From: Deltaproteobacteria bacterium
Lineage (GTDB): Bacteria > Desulfobacterota > JAENJC01
Length of the DNA: 5,551 nucleotides
NCBI GenBank assembly: GCA_016208525.1
Contig: JACQYJ010000073.1
Coordinates: 1 to 5,551 of the forward strand
Reading direction: 5' to 3'
Shown here: piece after piece, positions 1 to 5,023 of the stretch
Numbering within the stretch: the first letter of the stretch is position 1
Layout of the letters: each line of letters starts with the position of its first letter
Notes under the pieces: generated by a model
What the model saw: only the letters and a program-made list of their open reading frames with translations
Database searches by the model: none
Told to the model about the DNA's origin: nothing
Made by a program: the position numbers and the translations under genes

Positions 1-444
1 GAAATTAACAGGTCTCACAGGTACGACAGGGAACTTTCCATATCGCTCATAGACGTAGACCATTTTGGGCATTTCAACGAGCTAAACGGCTATCTGCTTG
101 GAGATACAGTGCTTAAGGATATTGCCAGACTCCTCCATAAAAACCTGAGAAAGGCCGACATTGCCGTGCGTTACACCGGAGGAAGATTTGCCGTTATATT
201 CCCTGAAACCGGGAAGAACGCCGCAATGGCGGTTGCCGATAAACTCTGCACCCTTATAGAGGTGTATCCGTTCCCAAAGAGGGAAAATCAACCGTTGGGA
301 AGAGTGACGGTAAGCATATCTCTTGCTACATATCCAGCCGACGGTGCTGAAACCGGGGAGTTGATAGAAAGGCTGGGAAATGCCCTGGAAAAGTCGGTAA
401 AAATGGATGGGAACAGGGTGATGGATGTGGGAGAGACAGTATGA
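1..444 (+). CDS. Degenerate GGDEF-domain protein, C-terminal part (5' end outside window)
   Basis: The frame is open from base 1 to TGA at 442-444, giving 147 C-terminal residues that cover nearly a whole GGDEF domain. The order fits the family: LSISLIDVDHF (12-22), an LLGD turn (32-35, normally GHxxGD), RxxD as RKAD (50-53), RY followed by the signature position (59-63), and a terminal GNRV. The signature reads TGGRF instead of GGDEF, so the metal/catalytic acidic pair is gone. The usual Lys after DHF is Gly, and His of GHxxGD is Tyr. Diguanylate cyclase activity is therefore unlikely. The RxxD inhibitory-site motif, five residues before the signature, is intact; in known degenerate GGDEF receptors such as PelD and PopA this motif binds c-di-GMP. 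A receptor or scaffold role is an inference. The N-terminal domain architecture cannot be seen. The stop overlaps the next gene's start (ATGA), suggesting translational coupling. Confidence 0.85.
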   Translation, partial: EINRSHRYDRELSISLIDVDHFGHFNELNGYLLGDTVLKDIARLLHKNLRKADIAVRYTGGRFAVIFPETGKNAAMAVADKLCTLIEVYPFPKRENQPLGRVTVSISLATYPADGAETGELIERLGNALEKSVKMDGNRVMDVGETV

Positions 445-833
445 AGAAGATCCTTATTGTTGAGGACAACGAGATAAACCTGAAGCTTATCAGAACCGTG
501 CTGAAGGCAAAAGGGTTTCTGTTGGCGGAGGCCAGGGACGGAGAAGAGGCCCTGAAAATTGCAGTCGCTGAGAGGCCGGACATAATCCTTATTGACATCC
601 AGATCCCAAAGGCAGACGGTCTTGAAGTAACCAGATGGATAAGGGCAATGGATGACCTTAAAGATAGACAGATAATAGCGATTACAGCCCATGCTATGGA
701 GGGAGACAGGAAAAAGTTCCTTGAGGCGGGGTGTGACGGCTACATATCAAAACCAATAAACACAAGAACCTTCATTGACGAGATTGAAGCGATATTGATA
801 CAGAAGGCTGAAAGGATGAAGAATGCGGGCTGA
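441..833 (+). CDS. Single-domain response regulator (CheY/DivK-like receiver)
   Basis: This is a 130-residue stand-alone receiver domain with no output domain. All key residues are present: acidic pair E8-D9, phosphoacceptor D52 in LIDIQIP, switch Thr82 in ITAHAM, and K104-P105 in YISKPI. It should accept phosphate from a histidine kinase. VEDNEINLKL and TAHAM resemble the DivK/hybrid-kinase type of receiver more than classical flagellar CheY. The ATG overlaps the upstream GGDEF gene's stop, so the two are probably co-translated. The last residues (ERMKNAG) are encoded by purine-rich sequence that grades into the following repeat, so the native C-terminus may have been altered. Because the cheY-like gene downstream is broken, this could be a phosphorylation target of the local CheA, although an orphan or hybrid kinase partner is equally possible. 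Confidence 0.93.
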   Translation: MKKILIVEDNEINLKLIRTVLKAKGFLLAEARDGEEALKIAVAERPDIILIDIQIPKADGLEVTRWIRAMDDLKDRQIIAITAHAMEGDRKKFLEAGCDGYISKPINTRTFIDEIEAILIQKAERMKNAG

Positions 834-940
834 AGGCAAAATGAAAAGGATGAAGGATGAGGGATGAAGGCAAAATGAAAAGGATGAGGGATGAGGGTTG
901 AATATAAAACCCAAAAGGGTTCCAATTCATCCTTCATCCC
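831..940 (+). repeat. 34-bp tandem repeat of GGATGAA/GGATGAG heptamers with inverted arm
   Basis: Two consecutive 34-bp units (831-864 and 865-898) differ at only two positions and are built largely of GGATGAA/GGATGAG-like heptamers. GGATGAAGGATGA at 848-860 is perfectly reverse-complementary to 927-939, and GGATGAGGGATGA at 882-894 is complementary with one G/T wobble. A small inner stem, AACCC-AAAA-GGGTT, lies at 908-921. The array fills the whole spacer between the response regulator and thiL and supplies the first codons of thiL. It resembles short tandemly repeated repetitive (STRR-type) heptamer DNA. Confidence 0.8.
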
Positions 941-1983
941 TGTTTGTTATAGGCGAATTCGGCCTGATTAAGAGGATTGCGGGGAAGGCAGAGAGAAAAG
1001 ATAAGTCCGTCCTTGTTGGAATCGGTGATGACGCGGCGGTAATTACCCGCTCCATCCCCCCCTTAATAAGTGGGCGCAAAGGGGGGGTGTCGCCCCTGCT
1101 GGTAACAACCGATTCCCTTATAGAGGATGTGCATTTCAGACGGGATTTTCCGCCGGAGGCCATAGGATGGAAGGCCCTGGCAGTAAATATAAGCGATATC
1201 GCCGCAATGGGAGGAGTCCCGGAGCATTGCCTTCTTTCGCTTGGGATACCTGACGGGATATCAATCGAGTATATAGATCGTTTTGTCAGGGGTATGACTG
1301 AAGCAGCTGAGGAATACGGGCTCTCCCTGATCGGGGGGGACACAACCTCATCTCCTGACAGGCTTTATATATCCGTTACAGTATTGGGGAAGGGGAGCGA
1401 TAATGTATTGCTCAGGAAGGGGGCAAGGGCTGGAGATGTTATATTTGTCACAGGGACGCTGGGGGATTCGGCGCTGGGGCTGAAGATAGTTGAAGAGTCG
1501 GGAGTCGGGAGTCGGGAGTTTGGAGCTAAATTCCGCAATCCGCAATCCGCAATCCGCAATCAACTGATTGAGCGCCATCTGAGGCCTACTCCAAGGGTCA
1601 GGGAAGGCATACAACTGGCAAATATCGGCATGGTCACATCTATGATAGACATAAGCGACGGACTCCTGTGTGACCTTGGGCATATATGCGAGGAAAGCAG
1701 GGTGGGCGCCAGGATACGGATTGACGAGCTTCCCCTTTCCCAGGGGTTCAATGCGCTCTCGGCCAAATATGGCGGAATAGAGCTTGCCCTGAGCGGGGGT
1801 GAGGATTACGAACTTTTGTTTACAGTGCGAAGCAAAGATGTTAAAAACTTCATGAGTATGACCGAAGGGACAAAATATACGCCCATAGGCGAAGTATCGA
1901 AGGACAGGGTAGTTGAGGTAATTGAAGCCGATGGCAACAGGTATCTTCCCAAAAGCAGCGGATACGAGCATTTCAGAAGGTAA
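898..1983 (+). CDS. thiL: Thiamine-monophosphate kinase ThiL
   Basis: ThiL phosphorylates thiamine monophosphate with ATP to give thiamine pyrophosphate in the cytoplasm, the last step of cofactor synthesis. Family motifs occur in order: GEFGLIKRI (19-27), Mg/ATP-binding GIGDDAAV (41-48), TTDSLIEDVHF (70-80), NISDIAAMGG (97-106), IGGDTTSS (145-152), VTGTLGDSALGL (184-195), RHLRPTPRV (226-234), IDISDGLLCDL (250-260) and LSGGEDYELLF (298-308). The product is 361 residues, against about 320-330 for the family. The excess sits in three repeat-derived places: the N-terminus (about residues 1-16), residues about 53-67, and residues about 200-221. The only clear start upstream of the conserved GEFGL is TTG 898, directly after an in-frame TGA at 892 and inside the repeat; CTG 940 is an alternative. 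The conserved core is intact, so it is probably functional. Its position between a response regulator and cheR is unusual. Confidence 0.93.
   Translation: MNIKPKRVPIHPSSLFVIGEFGLIKRIAGKAERKDKSVLVGIGDDAAVITRSIPPLISGRKGGVSPLLVTTDSLIEDVHFRRDFPPEAIGWKALAVNISDIAAMGGVPEHCLLSLGIPDGISIEYIDRFVRGMTEAAEEYGLSLIGGDTTSSPDRLYISVTVLGKGSDNVLLRKGARAGDVIFVTGTLGDSALGLKIVEESGVGSREFGAKFRNPQSAIRNQLIERHLRPTPRVREGIQLANIGMVTSMIDISDGLLCDLGHICEESRVGARIRIDELPLSQGFNALSAKYGGIELALSGGEDYELLFTVRSKDVKNFMSMTEGTKYTPIGEVSKDRVVEVIEADGNRYLPKSSGYEHFRR
1056..1087 (+). repeat. CCCCCCCTT/AAGGGGGGG inverted repeat inside thiL
   Basis: Perfect 9-bp arms (1056-1064 and 1079-1087) are separated by 14 bases. The element is read in frame and encodes the IPPLISGRKGGV stretch of ThiL, between the GIGDDAAV motif and the TTDSL motif, where the family normally has a short variable loop. 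Peptides of the PPLIKGG kind are, from memory, typical translations of a C-run/G-run intergenic repeat that occurs in many bacterial genomes. Confidence 0.7.
1495..1560 (+). repeat. Two heptamer tandem arrays (GAGTCGG x4, CCGCAAT x4) inside thiL
   Basis: Bases 1495-1522 hold three perfect GAGTCGG units and one degenerate unit. Bases 1533-1560 hold four perfect CCGCAAT units. Together with the 10-bp spacer the block is 66 bp, exactly 22 codons, so the reading frame survives. It encodes the ESGVGSREF...RNPQSAIRN segment of ThiL, between the LGDSALGL motif and RHLRPTPRV, where orthologues carry a short loop. Confidence 0.85.
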
Positions 1984-1990
1984 AGAGAGG
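1984..1990 (+). promoter_or_regulatory. Ribosome binding site supporting the TTG 1997 start of cheR
   Basis: AGAGAGG starts directly after the thiL stop and lies six bases before TTG 1997. The same GAGAGG core precedes the cheW ATG at 4202. This site favours the TTG over in-frame starts at 1922 (TTG) and 1931 (ATG), which lie inside thiL and would add a non-conserved extension. Confidence 0.5.
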
Positions 1991-1996
1991 CTGCTG

Positions 1997-2833
1997 TTGC
2001 CCCAGAGGGACACAGCGGCCGTCCATTACTCGGAAGCCGCCTTTAAGGCAATAAGGGATATCCTCTTTGAAAGAGAAGGGTTTGATTTAGATTCGTATAA
2101 AGACAAATGCATCCAGAGGAGGATATCGTTTCGGATAAGGACGTCAGGATGCAGGAGCACTGAAGAGTATATTGAACTCCTCAATAAGAAGGAAGAGGAG
2201 GTAAAGAAGCTTCTTAACGCCTTAACGATAAATGTAACGGAGTTTTTCAGGAACCAATCCACCTTTGACAAGCTGAAAGATATCGTATTCCCCGACATAT
2301 TTGCGGCAAAGGGAGGGAGTGGAACGGTAAGGATATGGAGCGCGGGGTGCGCCAGTGGAGAAGAACCATATACCATTGCCATAATCCTGAAAGAGTTTTT
2401 CTCCGAAGAGTTAAAAAGGTCCAACATAGAAATAACGGCCACCGATGTAGATGAAGGGATTCTGAAAAAGGCCGCTGAAGGTCATTATCAAAGGGACAAG
2501 CTGGTCGGCATGGTCCCCGAGCTGAGGGTCAGGTATTTTAAGGAAGATGGCGATAAGTACAGGCTTTCCAGCGAGATAAAAAAAATGGTATCTTTCAGGA
2601 AAGAGGATATATTTCAGGAAAGACTGCACAGGGACAAAGACCTTATCATCTGCAGGAACCTGCTGATATATTTTTTCAGAGAGAAACAGGAGTGGGTACT
2701 GAATGAATTCTGGAAAGCCCTCAATCCCGGCGGATTTCTTGTCCTTGGCAGGGCGGAGATCCTGGTAGGAGAGAGCAGAAAACTGTTTTCAACTATATGC
2801 CCGAGAGAAAGGATATATAGAAAATCGTTTTAA
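1997..2833 (+). CDS. cheR: Chemotaxis protein methyltransferase CheR
   Basis: CheR transfers methyl groups from S-adenosylmethionine to glutamates of chemoreceptors for adaptation. From TTG 1997 the product is 278 residues, the usual CheR length. The N-terminal helical domain contains QRRISFRIR (40-48) and the conserved TINVTEFFRN (77-86). The SAM-binding domain has IWSAGCASGEEPY (113-125), EITATDVDEGIL (145-156), FRKEDIF (200-206), the CRNLLIYF motif (219-226) and LNPGGFLVLG (242-251). The usual GHSE after this is GRAE, a minor change. The gene begins 13 bases after thiL, so it is probably co-transcribed with it, and the receptor it would modify follows at 2919. In-frame starts at TTG 1922 or ATG 1931 would add 25 or 22 residues encoded inside the end of thiL. 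The function is secure; the exact start is not. Confidence 0.93.
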   Translation: MPQRDTAAVHYSEAAFKAIRDILFEREGFDLDSYKDKCIQRRISFRIRTSGCRSTEEYIELLNKKEEEVKKLLNALTINVTEFFRNQSTFDKLKDIVFPDIFAAKGGSGTVRIWSAGCASGEEPYTIAIILKEFFSEELKRSNIEITATDVDEGILKKAAEGHYQRDKLVGMVPELRVRYFKEDGDKYRLSSEIKKMVSFRKEDIFQERLHRDKDLIICRNLLIYFFREKQEWVLNEFWKALNPGGFLVLGRAEILVGESRKLFSTICPRERIYRKSF

Positions 2834-2840
2834 AGATAAG

Positions 2841-2898
2841 GTAGGGGCGGCCCTTTGTGGCCGTCCTGTTTATGGCAACCACGTAGGGTTGCCCCTAC
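2841..2898 (+). repeat. 58-bp double-hairpin palindromic element between cheR and the MCP gene
   Basis: Perfect 8-bp terminal inverted repeats, GTAGGGGC (2841-2848) and GCCCCTAC (2891-2898), enclose two hairpins. One is GGGCGGCC/GGCCGTCC (2845-2852 with 2859-2866, one G/T, six-base loop). The other is GGCAACC/GGTTGCC (2874-2880 with 2887-2893, six-base loop). It fills almost the whole 85-bp spacer and ends nine bases before the ribosome binding site of the next gene. It looks like a small non-coding mobile or REP/MITE-like repeat. No T-run follows, so it is not a standard terminator. Confidence 0.75.
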
Positions 2899-2918
2899 AA
2901 TAATACAGGAGGTTCGTT

Positions 2919-4175
2919 ATGAGAGTGGAACTTGGTCAAAAGTTTATTATCGGATTCATACTGGTAATAGGGGCTGTGGTGATGGTCCCTTACCTGACCG
3001 GTTTTCTCCAGATGGAGGGCTGGATTAACCAGCTTATTTCTACTTTGGCAGCCATTATCGTGGGGCTCACGATAGGGATATTCATGGCAAGAAGCTTTAG
3101 CAAGGACTTCAGGGAGATTACTTACTCCGCAGAGATGATAAGCAAGGGGGACCTGACTCATAAGGTTTCCCCTTACAGTAAGCTGTTCCCTGATGAGACA
3201 GCAGACATTGCTGACGCTATAAACATGATGCTCTCAAACCTGCAGGACCTGGTCAGGCACATAAAAGAGGTGTCGGACAGGGTCTCTGAGGCAGCTCAGG
3301 GACTTTCTGCGACTGCCGAAGAGATGAACGCATCTACCGAGGAGATCGGTTCTACCATGCAGCATGTCTCAAAGGGGGCAGAGCAGCAGGCCGAGCTGGC
3401 TGAGAGGACATCGAGGCTTATAAAGGAGATGGCATCGTCCATAGAGCTTATAGCCATAAGCGCAAAAGATGCTGCGGATTCGGCCACTTCAACCAGCCGT
3501 ACGGCAGAAAATGGCGGGAATATGGCGCAGGCTGCCATGGAAAAGATGAGAAAGGTGTTTGACAGTATAGATGATTCCAGGGCATCTGTCATGAACCTCG
3601 GCGACAAGGTAGGTCAGATCGGCAAGATTGCCGATGTTATAACGAGGATCGCCCAACAGACCAACCTCTTGGCCCTGAACGCAACCATCGAAGCAGCCAG
3701 GGCCGGTGAATATGGAAGGGGATTCGCTGTGGTTGCAGAGGAGGTGCGCAAACTTGCGGAGAGTACGGCCAACTCTGCTGAGGAGATCACTGCTATCATC
3801 GAGGAAGTAGAAAAGGAAAGCGGGAAGACACTGGGATCAATGAAGGAAAGCACAAGGGAGATCGAGGCAGGGAAAGAGGTCATAAATACTACAACAAAAT
3901 CGTTTGAGGATGTAGTAAGGATCGTCATGGAGACAACCATGAAGGTTAAGAAGATATCCGATCTATCCCAGAAAGGGACTGAAGGGGCAGAAAAGATGGT
4001 CAAGGCCATAGATGAGATAGCAAAAGTGGCAGAAGACAACGCCGCGGCAACAGAGCAGATATCCGCAGCGACTGAGCAGCAGACCGCCTCCATGGAGGAA
4101 ATGGCAAGGGCGGCCCAGGACCTGTCCGATACCTCCGAGCAGCTGAAAGGCGTTGTATCCAGGTTCAGCGTATAA
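2919..4175 (+). CDS. Methyl-accepting chemotaxis protein lacking a periplasmic sensor domain
   Basis: This 418-residue chemoreceptor has two hydrophobic segments at about residues 9-30 and 38-57, separated by under ten residues, so almost nothing is exposed outside the membrane. A HAMP-like linker follows (about 57-112), then a long coiled-coil signalling domain. The highly conserved kinase-control tip lies at about 244-281 (IAQQTNLLALNATIEAARAGE... GFAVVAEEVRKLAE). Each arm is about 22 heptads, which fits the 44-heptad receptor class. Likely CheR methylation regions are the Glu/Gln-rich stretches at 131-143 (ATAEEMNASTEEI) and 377-397 (ATEQISAATEQQ...). There is no C-terminal NWETF-like CheR tether; the protein ends in FSV. 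A strong AGGAGG site lies six bases before the ATG. With so small an input domain it may sense membrane or cytoplasmic state, or work with a partner; this is inference. Confidence 0.95.
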   Translation: MRVELGQKFIIGFILVIGAVVMVPYLTGFLQMEGWINQLISTLAAIIVGLTIGIFMARSFSKDFREITYSAEMISKGDLTHKVSPYSKLFPDETADIADAINMMLSNLQDLVRHIKEVSDRVSEAAQGLSATAEEMNASTEEIGSTMQHVSKGAEQQAELAERTSRLIKEMASSIELIAISAKDAADSATSTSRTAENGGNMAQAAMEKMRKVFDSIDDSRASVMNLGDKVGQIGKIADVITRIAQQTNLLALNATIEAARAGEYGRGFAVVAEEVRKLAESTANSAEEITAIIEEVEKESGKTLGSMKESTREIEAGKEVINTTTKSFEDVVRIVMETTMKVKKISDLSQKGTEGAEKMVKAIDEIAKVAEDNAAATEQISAATEQQTASMEEMARAAQDLSDTSEQLKGVVSRFSV

Positions 4176-4201
4176 ACAAGAGCGGGGTTGAGAGAGGTCA
4201 G

Positions 4202-4633
4202 ATGCAGCAGGTAATGACATTTCAGATTGGGAACGAGTTTTACGGCATTGATATCGCAAAGGTCAGTGAGATAGTGGAGTTTACTCAACTGACTCCTGTA
4301 CCCAAGTCCCCTGTATGGGTAAGCGGGATATTGAACCATCACGGACGGATAGCTTCCGTATTGAACCTCTCCACTTTTTTCGACTTCACTCCTGCGAGTG
4401 AGAACAATTTAAGGAGGATTGCTGTAATAGACAATCCGTCAATGGATATCGGGGTCCTCCTGGAGGGGCATTTAGAGGTTGTCTCTGAATGGGAAGTCAA
4501 GACAGAGATATCGGCTGATCCGGAATTTCTGAAAAGCAGATACATAGTCAATGTACTGGTTTCCAAGGGGAGAGTCGTCAATCTGCTTGATACGGACAGG
4601 CTCATAGCCGACCTGGATGGATACTTTACATAA
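4202..4633 (+). CDS. cheW: Chemotaxis coupling protein CheW
   Basis: CheW is the cytoplasmic adaptor joining chemoreceptors to the kinase CheA. The 143-residue product is a single CheW-like double beta-barrel domain of usual length. It has VMTFQIGNEFYGIDIAKVSEIV (4-25), the LTPVPKSPVWVSGILN stretch (30-45) and a late VVNLLDTDRLI (125-135). The motif normally written N-x-R-G, whose Arg contributes to receptor contact in studied CheW proteins, reads NHHG (45-48), so that Arg is replaced by His. It starts 26 bases after the receptor gene with a GAGAGG site and is most likely in the same operon. The family is clear; whether it couples to the adjacent receptor or another one is not visible. Confidence 0.92.
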   Translation: MQQVMTFQIGNEFYGIDIAKVSEIVEFTQLTPVPKSPVWVSGILNHHGRIASVLNLSTFFDFTPASENNLRRIAVIDNPSMDIGVLLEGHLEVVSEWEVKTEISADPEFLKSRYIVNVLVSKGRVVNLLDTDRLIADLDGYFT

Positions 4634-4640
4634 AGGTGCA

Positions 4641-4690
4641 TAGTCTGTAGGTATTTAGGTGGATACGGTGACCTAATAGACTACAGTCTA
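4641..4690 (+). repeat. Palindromic repeat between cheW and the cheY remnant
   Basis: TAGTCT (4641-4646) pairs with AGACTA (4678-4683), and TTAGGT (4655-4660) pairs with ACCTAA (4671-4676), giving an interrupted stem with a ten-base loop. A second, overlapping 14-bp palindrome (TAGACT-AC-AGTCTA) lies at 4677-4690. The symmetry is weaker than in the other repeats of the window, and no T-run follows. It may be another degenerate heptamer-type repeat; a regulatory role is not supported. The AAGGAGG site for the next gene is further downstream at 4713-4719. Confidence 0.45.
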
Positions 4691-4723
4691 AACAACCTGA
4701 GTAGTTACAAATAAGGAGGGAAT

Positions 4724-4945
4724 ATGTCTTACAAGGTTCTTGTAGTTGATGACGCAGCCTTTATGAGGAACATGATCAAGGATGTCTTTGGCTCAATCCC
4801 CGGGTTTACAGTGATCGGGGAGGCTTCCAACGGCATAGAGGCGATTGAGAAATACAGGGAGCTGCGCCCTGACCTGGTTACCATGAATATCGTGATGCCG
4901 CTCAAGAGCGGAATAGAAGCGAACAGGGTCCTGGGGATAAAATAG
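4724..4945 (+). pseudogene. cheY: Truncated CheY-like receiver, phosphoacceptor Asp changed to Asn
   Basis: The 73-residue product begins like a normal CheY of the KVLVVDDAAFMRNMIKDVF type, with acidic pair D9-D10, and has EASNGIEAIEKYRELRPDLVTM. It then reads N55-IVMP where the phosphoacceptor Asp is expected (AAT at 4886-4888). It stops at GIK, about 45-50 residues short of the usual length of about 120. The missing half would carry the switch Thr/Ser, the Lys-Pro motif and the last strands and helices. The TAG stop lies directly against a palindromic element (4947-5005), and no later CheY sequence follows, so the 3' half was replaced or deleted. A good AAGGAGG site and a clean frame remain, so a short peptide may still be made, but it cannot accept phosphate in the standard way. 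A decayed gene is the simplest reading; a retained non-phosphorylatable fragment is a less likely alternative. Confidence 0.8.
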
Positions 4946-4946
4946 A

Positions 4947-5005
4947 GGGGACTGTCCCTATTTACGGACGCAGCGCAGCGTAGTCGTAGAACAGGGACTG
5001 TCCCC
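4947..5005 (+). repeat. 59-bp palindromic element with GGGACTGTCCC ends
   Basis: The termini GGGGACTGTCCCT (4947-4959) and AGGGACTGTCCCC (4993-5005) are inverted copies matching at 12 of 13 positions, and each contains the near-palindrome GGGACTGTCCC. The interior carries a short ACGC/GCGT stem within a GC-rich CGCAGCGCAGCG core. It begins one base after the stop of the truncated cheY and ends a few bases before the cheA ribosome binding site. From memory, similar GGGACAGTCCC palindromes are associated with IS200-like REP-associated (Y1) transposases; no transposase is in this window. Confidence 0.75.
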
Positions 5006-5023
5006 GGCAAAGGATGCCGTTTT

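Noticed and set aside
834..897. TPP riboswitch upstream of thiL
   Set aside because: The spacer is entirely purine-rich tandem repeat with none of the conserved TPP aptamer motifs, such as CTGAGA.
1495..1560. CRISPR array
   Set aside because: The units are 7 bp with no unique spacers and lie inside the thiL reading frame.
1922..1996. Longer CheR start at TTG 1922 or ATG 1931
   Set aside because: It would overlap the thiL coding end and add non-conserved residues; TTG 1997 has a better placed AGAGAGG site and gives the usual CheR length. It is not fully excluded.
1348..2013. Long minus-strand reading frame opposite thiL
   Set aside because: It overlaps a clearly conserved thiL, shows no recognisable domain, and includes repeat-derived peptide; it is a shadow frame.
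2845..2870. Rho-independent terminator after cheR
   Set aside because: The stem is GC-rich but no T-run follows, and the structure is part of a larger symmetrical repeat element.
2873..2893. Possible sigma-54 promoter (TGGCA ... TTGC) upstream of the MCP gene
   Set aside because: The GG and GC elements are 15 bases apart rather than 10, and both are arms of the palindromic element's hairpin.
3614..4342. Minus-strand open frame of 242 codons opposite the MCP gene
   Set aside because: Its Ser/Ala-rich composition is the usual antisense shadow of a coiled-coil receptor gene, and it has no plausible family motif.
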